A stretch of DNA of 64,000 bases from Rotaria socialis. Its lineage: Eukaryota; Rotifera; Eurotatoria; Philodinida; Philodinidae. Both the position numbers and the translations under genes were made by a program. Numbering within the stretch: position 1 is the first letter of the stretch; every line of letters begins with the position of its first letter. The notes beneath the pieces are model-generated. The model had not been told where the DNA came from, did no database searches, and worked only from the letters and a program-made list of their open reading frames with translations. Positions 51,691-62,768 of this stretch are shown here, in pieces. The stretch lies in contig CAJNYU010001726.1 in the NCBI GenBank assembly GCA_905331475.1, positions 64,637 to 128,636 of the forward strand, in the 5' to 3' direction.

Positions 51691-54600
51691 ATCCAGGTTT
51701 CCGTAAACATAAAAATAATCTTTTTTTAACAAGGGGAAGCAGACTGATTTCTAGTGATTTCTGATGATTTTCATTGGTTGCTAGTATCTTTGGAAATTCT
51801 TATTCTTTGTTTTTATAGTTTTGAGTTGCCTTTCTTTATCCATTGATGTAAGTAGAATCATTGATATGCATGTATTTGGGCGAAATCACGCAAAACGGGC
51901 CATACACCCCATTCGTTCGACTCTTATTCTCCACTAAGGCTTTCTTTTTTAATGGTTTCTTTTATCATAAACTTGTGGAAAACTGTTTACTCTTTCACAT
52001 GATTGTTAATTATAACTAATTGAAAAGCAATTAGCGAATCTTTTGTAAACGATATGATAAAAAAGTCTGAAAACTTCAGAATAGACGCTAGAGTCCAAGC
52101 TGTATAGGTAGTCAAATTTTCAACCAGATTGAATTCCAAAAATTTCCTTCGAAAAGTTAGTTCCATAAATAAGCAATCGAGTGTAAAAGCAAATTTTTTT
52201 TATGTTATTGTAATCTAGGGACTCTGAGCAAAGATTTGTACGATTTGAAATCTTTTCCAAACTTTTTGTTCGATAGTGAAGGTATCTTCTCGGTAATATA
52301 TCCGCACTGGATCACTAAGTAAACAAGTGTCACGTCGCCAACCAAGAATTCATACGTTTGACAGAAAAATCTATACATGCTGAAGAAAACATTGCATACA
52401 TATGTTGTAGCCGAGGTGATGTCTACTGGATATCTAATTTAATTTTCGGCAATTATGCGTCAGTTTGAAGTTTTTAAAACTGAAGTCCGTAAAGTGACAA
52501 TCCGTGTTCTTTTTCGTGTCACGTCGCTAACGGCTTCTTTTTCTGATAACTCCTATCAACAAAGCTCCGTCGTACTGATTTTTGCACAGTATATAGAGCC
52601 AGTTAACACCGATATAGTATGTAAAAATGAGGTCTAGAAAAGCTTACTGTTTTGAGATAGAGATATTTGAATTTTAAGAAATCACGTCGCTGAGAAATGA
52701 TTTTGTGCATTTACAAATACGTGACTTGCATTTATCGAAGTTTTTATAATGCAAAAAGAAATTTTACAGTATGATGGATAAATATCAAGTTTTATTATGT
52801 AAACAAAAATAGTGGAAAATGAAAACCATTATTGTTCTTGAACTTGTGACAATCGATCAGCGGATAAGGAACTCACATCTTTCTCCAGAAGAGTGCAAGC
52901 AGTCTGTTTGTGAAGAGATTTATTTTGTTTTTTAATTATAACTCGAAAGTTTGTTTAAGAGAGTTCTTGCTTTACGTTATCAACTACTCGTACTCCACGA
53001 TTTGAAGATGTTCCAATATTGTTTATAGCCTCGACGCCATTGTCGAATGCTAAATTCTTGTTGCTTAGGGTGAACCGATACTCTCGGCCTCGGCTGTCTC
53101 GGTCAGTCTCAGTCTTAGTCTTACTTTAGTCCGTTTCTTAACATCAAACATGGTCGCATTCAATTACAAATGTACACTCAGTGTCTCTAATGTAACGATG
53201 CTCAGTTATTTTTGGTTCAGAATAACGTTGTTTGATAAAAGTTCATTATCGATGCAAAATAAAGCTAAAATTGCTGCGACAATAAAAAACGTATCCATCT
53301 TGAGGACTTTTCATACTGATATGGTATACTTTGCAAATGTATCATTTTTTCGTTTCTGGGGTACAACTCAGTAGGGGTGGTACGTTTACGTTAATTTAAA
53401 ACTAACATTAACTAAAACCGTTAACCATTGATATTAACGGTTTAGCTAATTAACGCCGTTAATTAACTCGCATTAAATTAAATGGTCCACCCCTACACCT
53501 CAGACATTCGTGAAAATGTTTTGGTTTTTATTCATTTCTGATGTTCACAGATAGATAGAATAAGATGTGTTGATGACAAACGTTGTATGTTTTCGAAGGC
53601 TTGTCTCTTCATACGAGACAATGAACCACATTTCAAAAAAGTCAAAAATTAATTTTTAGTGAAAAAGATCACAGATCTATGTGAATGGTTCATTAAAATT
53701 GAACCTGTTCGACGTAGAATCGTTCACTCTGACAGAGTATGCATGAAGATCTACATAAAGGAACGCTCCTGGATTGATAATGGTCACATACCGCCCCCAA
53801 TGGATCCAATGCTGTAAACAGTAATTCCTTGAACTGAGAGAACTCGTGTCTGCATGAGTGAATCAAAGCGACTTTCACTCAACGCTGATAACTCGCCAAG
53901 TTCTTCTAACTCGGCTTTCATTAACACTCTTCAAACAACTCTTACATACCTCAATGAAATATAGTCGACAAAAATGAGTTTGGCTTAAACGATCATTAAA
54001 CACTCAGATAAACTGCTAAAAATGATCTCTATGAAAAGAGCTCATCGAGTTATCTATTATAAGTGAAAATCACATTGTTTTCTTCTCGTTTTCTATTACA
54101 CCATAAACTCACTGTTTACAGCGTGGGACCCATTTAGGGTGGTATGTGACATCCATCAATCCAGGAGCATTCCTATATGTAAATCTTCATGCATATTCTG
54201 GTAGAGTAAACGATTCTACATCGAACAGGTTTAATTTTAATGAACCATTCACATAGATCTGGGGTCTTTTTCACTAAAAACTGATTTTTGGCTCTTCTAA
54301 AAAAGGTTCATTTGTCCTTTATAAAAAGACAAGCCTTCAAAAAACATATAATGCTCGAAATCAACATATATCATTCTATCTATCTATGAATAGCAGTAGC
54401 CGGAAAAAAAAATTTCAGGAGTGCCTGAGGGATACCGCAGAAACGAAAAAATGATACATTTACACAGTATACCTTATCAGTATGAAAAGTCCTCAAGATC
54501 GATATGGCTTTTATTTTCGACAGTAATTTTAGCTTTATTTTGCATCGATAATGAACTTTTATCAAACATCGTTATTACGGACATTTTGTTTATTGATGTT

Positions 54601-57600
54601 GAATGTCACCCGTTCGACTTTTATAGCTTATTACACTAGAATTTGTTTCTCATCAATAAGTACAGCATGATAGAAATCTATATGCTCTACAACATTGCTC
54701 CAGAGACCTTTCCTACATTTCTTAAAACAACGTTCCCTTCAGTTAGTATATGACAAGAAGAACACGCAACAAGAGACGCCTTACATCAAGTCCTAGATAT
54801 CGAGGTTGAAGGGAAACTATGTTGTAGTTACTATTAGATCATGTTTCATTCATCTATCAGATTTTTCACACTAATTTATGACTACTTTATGAAATAAGGA
54901 ATATAAGGAGTTTTTAATTGTTTTACAATTAGAACTTCTAGCAACTGACGACCGAATGAGTACTCATTTTATGGTAAATTTAATAGCGATTGAATAAGAA
55001 TAAAGTATAATCTAAAATGATTTCTGGTGATTTCTAGCATTAGAAGTCAGCCTGTTCCCCTTGATTTTTAACGTTAAAAATAGATTTCTGAAATGTTGAA
55101 CAAGACCACCAGGAAATTACACTTATGTATGTCAAGAGTATTATAACAGCTGCAGCACCCCGAGAACAAAAACATGACCTTAATGTTATTACCAGACGTT
55201 GATGACTTGATGAAAAACGATGTTTTTTTGCTTTTATGAAATGTCTTTCTACTGATCAACATGTTACTAATGAAGACTCTAACGGTTGGATTAAAAGTTA
55301 GATATAAAAAGAAAAAAGAAACGTCTCTATGTCGTTTAATCGCTTCAGTATTATTGGAATTTTCAACAACATTGAGTTAGAACGACAAGGTTTTGTTCTG
55401 CTTTATTGCTAGTACAGGATATAACAGAAATAAATTCACAAGTTGTGGCCCATGAAAAAAATTTCGAATGATTTAAAAATAAAGTTTCGATAGTTTTCAA
55501 TGTATAATAAAGTGTCGAAGATCGCAATAGATTTATTTAAAATCCATCAATAGATAGAGCAAGTGTTTTCCTAGAAACGTGCATCGTGACTATCGATGTC
55601 CCATCAGACATCGTCTATCAAAAATGAGAATTTTTGGAAACAATCTAAACGTATTTTCGTAATGTCTTGATCTTCTAACCGAGAAAATAAACTCGATCAT
55701 GTCTGGAGAATAGCCAGAATACTTTGTCCTAAACTTTCTTTGTTGATGACAATTTCACCTTGAATGTTACATTGAAAATCTTCAATAAAAATGCAGTAAC
55801 AACAAGTATTATTCTTTACGTAAACGTTTTGATGTCATTGTTGATTCAAAATAGCGTCAACATATGTTACATGCAAATTTCCAAAACAAAAACAAAAACC
55901 GATAAGACTAATTGATATGATCGCATTTTGATGATAGAAAGAGAAAGATGATGCGAAAAGTCATATAAATCATAGTTTATTGCGACTGTCTAATGCGATA
56001 TATAGTGGCATTGTCTATATCAGGATTAGTTATAAGCCTATTTCTTTCGAAATATCGATAGTCAAATCTTTTTCAAAGTTTTGATCATAGCTTACAATTT
56101 CATCGTTCCACAAAACTTGCACATCTAAGTTTGTGAAAAGCACTAAGTTGTCTTTCTTGCCTTATGCTTTAAAAAATTTTCTAAATCTCTTAATTCATTG
56201 AAAAATACCGCAAGATGCGACATCAAAATTTTCGCGCCATTGGTTATTATGTATATCAAGAATAAATTGATGTAATAGACAAATATAGATACTTTAATAT
56301 TCTTTCATAGCCGTTAATTAATATCCATCATCTGTTGTGCTAAATTCTTCTTTGTTTTTCTTTATTGCTTATCTATTCAACGCTGTTTCTAACGCTTATA
56401 TCAAAACAAGAGAAAATAAAAGAATATAAGAAAAGCAACTACTACCAATACCAATACCGATACCGATGACAAACATAGACGCATAGTATCGAAGAAAACC
56501 TAAAAGACAAGAGTAGTAACTACCCTCTCTCGTTTCTTTTCGACTGTTGACAAGTAGCTATTGCCTAGCACTGCTGTTGCTTCCATCAAGTTTATTCTGT
56601 TGTGCATCCATCGAACTGTAATCATCACAAGTACCTTTTCTTTATTTTTTTTTAGCTGATGGTACCAGTTACCAATCATCACCTAGTAATGCAAATAACG
56701 AAAGTGTATGTATAGAAACCAAACTAGCTGAGAGGAAACCTCAAACAGGAAACAAATTCTTCTTTTTTTTTTTATCTTAAGCCATTAAGAAAGAATCAAC
56801 GGATAAACGAAATCTCGTCAAAATTATCATCCTCAGAAGATATGAAGTTTCGCTTGTATAAGCACCGAACTGCTCCACAAGTTAAAGTGCCACTAGCAAC
56901 ACCAGAAGTAATTGAATTCAATGAATCAATAGCAACTCCGTTTTCGGTTCAGCAACATTGCGATAAATCATTGGTCTTCGCCAACCACAATGCCGATAAT
57001 GTAAATCCCGTCAACTCTTCATCGTCATTGCCACCTACAACTCATAAAAAACACCAAAATAATAGCAGTACAATAGATGAATCAATTACGAATTCATCCA
57101 AACAAACAAGAGGTTCTTCTAATAAAATTTCATCTTCATCTTTAAAAGTCTGCTGCTTTTTCTTTAGCAACTGATTCATCTATAGATAGTTCAAGCGATG
57201 AGCTTTTACAAAATCAGCCAGAATCATCAACAACATTAAATAATATAAATTCTCAAATAAATAACCAACAGCAACAACAACATAATCCAGTTACTTTACA
57301 AAGAAAAGTATCCGATCGAAAGTCAAGACGTGTACGAGCTAAACAAAATGATGTCACAGGTTTAACATCAAGTACTGAATTATTAAAGAAAAGTAATCAA
57401 AAGAGAAAAAATCTTTTTACAACAGAAATGTTGATTTTATTTTAAGCTGGATCTGATGATGAAATATTAGTTGATGATGATAAACGTCTTCAGCAACAAT
57501 TTCAAAAAAAGAAACGTCGACCAAGTTTCAAAAAACGCAAGAAAACGTTTCATGATCAAGCACAAACTGACTCAGGCATTGATTCTCGAATGGGTATGCG

Positions 57601-59935
57601 AATGTTTTTATTTTTATTACCGTTTTATTTCCTTTGATTCATTCATATTTATTGCAAATTTCCGCCAGTGATTTACGATAGAAGTTGTTCGAACAATAGC
57701 TATATTGCGGTATCTTTTAATGATAAATCAGAAACTTTCTATCGTTTATAGAAATCGAGAAAAATGCAAAACAATGCGAGGAGATTACTCAGTTGACTAT
57801 AGAACAGTAAACGATATATTGTAAAATCATGATACAAACGTGTATTTTTAGAAGTTTGTTCAAAGGTTTATGTTGAAATGAATATTTTTGGTTAAATTTT
57901 AAATTAATTTCTGTCATAATTTAGAACCAAAAGATGTGGGAAAAGTTAGTATTGCACCAGAACCATCATCTTTACCGAACGTTATATCGAATGAAGATGA
58001 TTCGAGTGTAGGTGATTATACAAAAGATAGCAAAGTAAGTCGATTTAAATGAGGTCCTAGATAAGAACTTTTTTTAATTGATTTTTCTCTATTTAAAAGA
58101 ATACATCCATTGAAGAACTTGAAGAACGGCCAACAGCTAATTGGATTCGTCGTCAATTACAATATTTTGCTCAATCTCGACGTGATGTATGTTTTTGTTT
58201 TTATTAATCGCCAACTAATTGTTTGGTTTTTAGAAAAATGAATTTAAAATTCGCTCTCCGGCTGCAACAGTCACATCTGTTTCGTCACCACCATTGCCTT
58301 CATTTAAAGCCACAATGACTGCAACTCCTCCCAATCCATATGGAAATTCATCACCATTAGCGTCACTTGAAAATTCTCATCATCATGCTCATAATCGTTT
58401 ATCATTGAATCGTTGTATTCAATCCACGGAATCGGGTGTACCTTTATTTATTGAAAAATGCATACAATTCATCGAAGAATATGGACTAGGTATTGAAGGA
58501 CTTTATCGAATATCTGGATTTAAAAATCAAGTTGAATTAGTTATTAATAAATTGGCTGAAGGTTAAAATATCGATTGAAAACGATAGAACTATTTAACAT
58601 ATAAGGTTTTTCTAATGTAGATCCATCCTATGATCTTCGACTATTGCACGTACCAGCAAGTGCAGTAGCAACGGCATTGAAAGATATGATGAGAAAACTT
58701 GATGAACCACTTTTATCATTAGAATTATTTGATGAATGTCAAAATTTAACAAGTACGAATAAAGCAAATTAATTTTTGTGAAGAAGAAATAAACTTTCTT
58801 TTTATTTTCTAGTCGATCAACTGCGTGAACAAAATTTTATGTTATTACGAAAAGCCTTTTCTCGTACAAGTGAACTTAAATATCGAACAATCAAATTTAT
58901 TTTCAAACATCTTCATTTGTAAGTTAAACGATATAGGAGGAATTTTAAAGTTGAGCAAATATTTCTTTTTTCGATGTTGATTACATGATTACAAAAATAT
59001 TTCATCACAGTATATACATAACATATTATCTATTGTATTGTATGGATATATATATATATATATTGGTTTCTTTTAAGAAATGAGAACTAACTATAAAAAG
59101 TTCTTTTGCTTTTCGAATATTAAGCGACTGATTTTAGTCTTAATTCGAAAAATTACCCATTCGTATTTCTACTGTAACCTGTAAACGTATCTTGATTCTT
59201 TGTTCCAAAAGACGTAATATATGCATATACTCCCCGAAGAGATTTTCTCCGATTAGAAAACATTTATAATAAGAACTCGCAAAATAAACTTTTGTACTCT
59301 GAACATGTACAATTTAGCATCCATAAAATTTAATTTGCATTCCTACATGAATTAAATATTTTATCTATAAGTAGTGCAAAATGAATCATTTAGATAATAT
59401 GTTTTGTGATACAATTTGGCTCTCTAACTTCCCTGCGGTACTCCTTCCCGTAGGAAAACAGTTTATAAAACAACGCAACTGAGCGGGACTATTGACAAAT
59501 TTTGCGAGGGATATTCACTGTACAAGAAAAACGTTATCTAACTTAATTGTATACACTGAATGCGGATATCATTTGTCTTTTTCTCGTAACTAATCGTTCC
59601 CAATATGAAACAGTGCATTGTAAGAGTTAACTGTATGATCTTCCGATTTCTGAATATAAATCGTTCGTTTTGTCTAATTGAATAGAATCGGTTTTTTTTT
59701 CAAAATTGAAGGATTCATCACGTTCCATAATTTGTTTCTCTTTAGTGTTTCACAACATGCTGCTTCGACTCACATGGATTCATCTAATTTAGCTGTTCTA
59801 TGGTGGCCGAATTTGTTTCAACCCCAATTTCGTGACTTGAGAACAGCAGAACAAACGTGTCAAAAGACAAAACCATTGATTCAAGCAATTATTGACAATT
59901 ATTCAATAATCTTCTCTTCGGATGAAAGAAAATAA
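44510..59935 (+). CDS. ARHGAP35: p190-type Rho GTPase-activating protein (N-GTPase, FF, pseudoGTPase and RhoGAP domains)
   Basis: Switches off Rho to control actin and adhesion. Exon limits: 44510-45588, 47371-47931, 48003-48356, 48411-48468, 49386-49461, 49517-49597, 49650-49689, 49749-50010, 50072-50184, 50241-50452, 50517-50628, 50695-50873, 51200-51409, 56656-56705, 56782-57392, 57447-57593, 57925-58034, 58100-58186, 58234-58561, 58621-58752, 58813-58918, 59746-59935. N-terminal GTPase-like fold: SGKSSLCKRL, FYWGTVKH and IDAFLCIHDLS, followed by FF-like helices (WMKFYTAWQHH). The pseudoGTPase region includes LRILLCFMCGGENDD. C-terminal RhoGAP: PLFIEKCIQFIEEYGLGIEG then LYRISG with the arginine finger, and NLAVLWWPNLFQP. 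About 1698 residues once one extra A near 57144-57147 is discounted (human 1499). The phases of all other exons agree. Symbol stands for the ARHGAP5/35 family. Confidence 0.92.
45589..47370 (+). other. 1.8 kb first intron of the RhoGAP gene
   Basis: Between exon 1 (phase 2, AG|GTAAAT) and the acceptor TTTTCCTTGTAG. A 112-codon frame at 46888-47226 has no motif. Nothing else recognised. Confidence 0.6.
48469..49385 (+). other. 0.9 kb RhoGAP intron
   Basis: GTAAGT donor after the exon encoding ILICGYENDMNNCLRILS and a TTCGTATAG acceptor. AT-rich, no other feature. Confidence 0.6.
51634..51684. repeat. (CT)n(AT)n compound microsatellite
   Basis: CT run 51634-51660 directly followed by AT run 51661-51684, just left of the 3.3 kb transposon. 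Confidence 0.95.
53221..54576. repeat. Large imperfect palindrome (foldback), arms about 470 bp
   Basis: Left arm 53221-53820 and right arm 54113-54576 are reverse complements. Matching blocks include the TTGATAAAAGTTCATTATCG region (outer) and gctgtaaaca/tgtttacagc (inner edge, 53811-53820 and 54113-54122). The spacer is about 290 bp. The left arm is longer only because of the MITE at 53372-53495. Either a separate foldback element nested in the 3.3 kb transposon, or its inner structure. Confidence 0.75.
53372..53495. mobile_element. 124-bp hAT-type MITE nested in the foldback arm
   Basis: Ends TAGGGGTGG and CCACCCCTA, with similar TTAATTTAAA-type inner sequence, flanked by caactcag (53364-53371) and cacctcag (53496-53503), 7 of 8 matching. 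The opposite arm of the palindrome (near 54415-54440) reads through this position without the insert, so it is a direct view of the empty site. Confidence 0.8.
57144..57147 (+). other. Apparent one-base frameshift in RhoGAP exon 15
   Basis: Upstream of the AAAA run the coding frame reads ...SSSLK and then runs to a stop about 25 bases later. Downstream, the next frame continues as KSAAFSLATDSSIDSSSDEL and onward to a proper donor. In that frame a TAA lies immediately upstream. Removing one A restores a 610-nt exon whose phase fits the next exon exactly. Confidence 0.8.
58919..59745 (+). other. 0.8 kb RhoGAP intron before the last exon
   Basis: Contains an AT run at about 59047-59062. The GTAAGT donor and TTCTCTTTAG acceptor join phase 2 to phase 2 within the RhoGAP helix KHLHF|VSQHA. 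Nothing else recognised. Confidence 0.6.
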
Positions 59936-60576
59936 TGAAAACACAAGCAAAATATAACAAGAAAGATTCGTTTTATTCGATTTGTGATCTTTTTGTTTAT
60001 TGGTATGATTTTTTCTAGTCAGCAGCGGGTGCTTCCGTGTTGTGATTTTGTATGTCGAACAAATCGTATTTGTTTTTGTTCTTTATTGAGAATCCTTCTT
60101 TTTTTTGTGTGTATTTGCTAGTCGTTATTTCTATTCCATAAAGCAAATTAAGAAAAAAACGTGTTCGTTTCTTTTTTTGTAATTAGAACAGTAGCCGTTT
60201 TTTTTTCGTTTCCGTTTCGTATGTCTGCGTATATATGTACATACAAAAAAAACAAATCATGTAATTTGTACATGTTTTTCTTTCCTTTTCTTTATCTTTT
60301 TTTCTCACACACACACACACACACGCTCTCTCTCTCTCTCTCATGCAACAAACAGTATCATTTCGATTCTTACTTGCTGCCAGAAGCATATAAACAAGGA
60401 CTCCAAACGAAGATTAACCTGTTTGTATACATATACTACAAATCAAGATGCGTGAATGTACGCGCATTGTTTGTTTTGTTTTCTTTTGTTTCTTATTATT
60501 GATGTTGTCTATTTTCGATGTGTCTTTCTTTTCTTTCGTATAAAGTCGAATAAAAACAGCCGCAAGCAAAATATTT
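59936..60576. other. Convergent 3' region of RhoGAP and CATIP
   Basis: T-rich 3' UTR of the RhoGAP gene with a CA run (60306-60324) adjoining a CT run (60325-60342) and a candidate AATAAA at 60549-60554, only about 25 bases from the CATIP stop codon. The two tail-to-tail transcripts therefore almost certainly meet here. Confidence 0.6.
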
Positions 60577-62610
60577 TTATTTTAAAGATATATTGGGTTT
60601 TGGTACAGGGATTTTTTCATCGGCAAAACGAAATAAGGAGCGATCAGCTGTTTGATTATTAAATGGAGCAAAAAATTCTGTTGCATAGTCGATTATATTT
60701 TCAGGTTTTGTAATTAAGACCGATTGAAGAAAATCTGATAGCAGTGCGTTGATATCCGGATGTTGATAAATATATGACTTATAATCATCGATTAATTCGT
60801 CCTAAACGATAAAATATTCGATATTCAATAGAAAATTAATTGAGTAAGATTTTCAGCTATGAAACAGCATTTGAAAAGTTCGATACAGTATATTCATTGG
60901 CAGAAAGAAACATGTTGCAATGAAAATTAGATTTGTTGCATTAACGTCTGTTAAGGTTCATGTTAAAGCTTTAAATATTAGTACTGAAATGAACCGTTGG
61001 GTTTCAATGTACATCTTGAATACTCTATGATCATAAGTCCTCAGAGTTTAATGATTATTTTCTATTTTTAGAAAAGAAATCTTTCGAGTACGGAAAAAAT
61101 CTCTTGTTATTTTATCGGTAGCTAAGAAACATGAACTTCAAAATAATTATTGTCATAGAGAATGTACATAAATTGCTTGCAAACAATTAATATTAATGTC
61201 AAATATGCTAGTGTCTTTTTTTCTAAATATTAAAGCCAACATAATACATCGATTGAGAATGATACTTGAATCTATATATTTTGTTACTTACACGTCGGTC
61301 AATAAATCTCGAACGTAATTCTAAATCATTTTCCCATTGCAGTTCTCTTTTTGGAATTTCCGGTTTAGGCAAGTATTCATCTATTGAAAGAAAACTTCCG
61401 AGAAAAGAATGAAATTAATTTATTAATTTTACCAAACTGTTCTGATTCAGGTATATTCCTTGTTTTCATTTTAATCGGTGAACCAACTTGATATCGAGAT
61501 ATAAGATGTCTATTTTATTTATAAATACGTTTAATAATTTGACAGAAGTATAAAAATTTACCCGTCAATACTGAAAAAACTTTGCCATGCAACTGGTAAT
61601 GCATTACGTTTTGTTTCAAATATTTGTCGTTGTATGCCCCATGCTTCAATATCTTTTCCATTAATATTAACTTGTTGTGGACCCAATGATGTCTACGGAG
61701 AAGATAATAATATTAATTGTAGTTTTCATGCATAAAAAAGAAATATTTACGTAAACATTTCGACTTATTTCAGATGAGGAATCAAGTGAAAGCAATGTAA
61801 CTTTGTCTGGCATATTACGTTGAATCATTAAACGTTGAAGTATAAGATTAGCACCTAGTCCAGTCAATTATTCTACTAATAAAATAAAAAACTTCCTTAT
61901 CCCTACCTTCTAAAATAAGTCCTTGTGCTTCATTTTTTGGAATACGTTTTGTTTCTGTTGTTTTTTTCTAAAAGATAATTATTGAAATGTGTTTATATAT
62001 ATATATATTGAATTATGTAGCATATCGTTTTTTTACTTACTTTGCCTTCTTCATTAGTTATAGTAATCACATAATCTGTTGATTCCGAAATAAAATCAAC
62101 AATACGTGTAATAGGATTCGGTAGCTAATTTCAAAAACAAAATATACGCAAGTTTTGTTTTTCGGAAATGTTTCTATTTGATTTACACACATTAACATAT
62201 TCTGTATGTTCTTGTTGTACAGTAACAAGTTCTCGTGTCACAACTGCTCGTACTGTTGTTCCACACGGAACACCATCAATAGTTGCTTGACTAAAATTTG
62301 AAAAGCAAACAACAATGATCATTTCATTATTTATTCAAACCATATGATCAAACCTATTAGCAATAACTTGAATGCAATCATGAAGATTACCATAATTTGT
62401 TTTTGTTACTTTGACTTCAAATGAGCCAACATCTGTATTATTTGTTAATGAACAAATCAATGTATCATCGTATAAAATGGAGTTAATATCATAGTTAACT
62501 ATTTATAGAAAAAACAAACATGTTTACTAGTTCGATCAGAAAATATTCCCAAATAAATAATTACCTAAACTACGTAAATATTCAAGAGAACTATTTTCTG
62601 CAGACACCAT
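60577..62610 (-). CDS. CATIP: CATIP (ciliogenesis-associated TTC17-interacting protein)
   Basis: In vertebrates CATIP works with TTC17 in actin polymerisation and cilium formation. Ten exons: 62565-62610, 62354-62498, 62191-62290, 62041-62124, 61907-61967, 61751-61854, 61562-61692, 61433-61509, 61292-61380, 60577-60801. They total 1062 nt, 353 residues (human about 387), all phases agreeing. Recognisable stretches are SLEYLRSL and ILYDDTLICSL at the start, KVTLLSLDSSSE in the middle, QVGSPIKM, LQWENDLELRSRFIDRR, and the C-terminal HPDINALLSDFLQSVLITKP then ATEFFAPF, which corresponds to human HPEAHALISDFL...FAAEFFGPF. Assignment rests on this order of motifs from memory. A splice acceptor, TTTAATTTTCTAG, ends 2 bases before the ATG. 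The upstream riboflavin transporter ends only 158 bp away on the same strand. Confidence 0.82.
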
Positions 62611-62768
62611 CGCTAGAAAATTAAAGCAATCTTTTTTTCATATCACACAGACATGCCTCTAATAGTTTCTTGGGCAATAACCTCTCTTCAATAAAGTTTT
62701 ATTCTTTTCTTTTTCAAGATCAGAGATAGATGTCTCTCCATCAAGTAAAACATTTTTTTATTTTTAAT

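Larger units (their letters stand above)
51730..55063. mobile_element. 3.3 kb DNA transposon with 8-bp target duplication (hAT-like), inside a RhoGAP intron
   Basis: Left end CAAGGGGAAGCAGACTGATT and reversed right end CAAGGGGAACAGGCTGACTT; similarity continues for about 30 bp. Flanks ttttttaa (51722-51729) and atttttaa (55064-55071) form an 8-bp duplication with one mismatch. No intact transposase frame; short frames at 52455-52637 and 53150-53374 show nothing I recognise. It contains a foldback (53221-54576), itself broken by a 124-bp MITE. The 8-bp duplication suggests the hAT superfamily. Confidence 0.62.
51410..56655 (+). other. 5.2 kb RhoGAP intron hosting transposons
   Basis: Runs from the GTAAGT donor after KLMEHPS to the acceptor before DGTSYQSSPSNANNES. 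About 64% of it is a single 3.3 kb transposon (51730-55063). The remainder (55064-56655) is AT-rich sequence without recognisable features. Confidence 0.75.
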
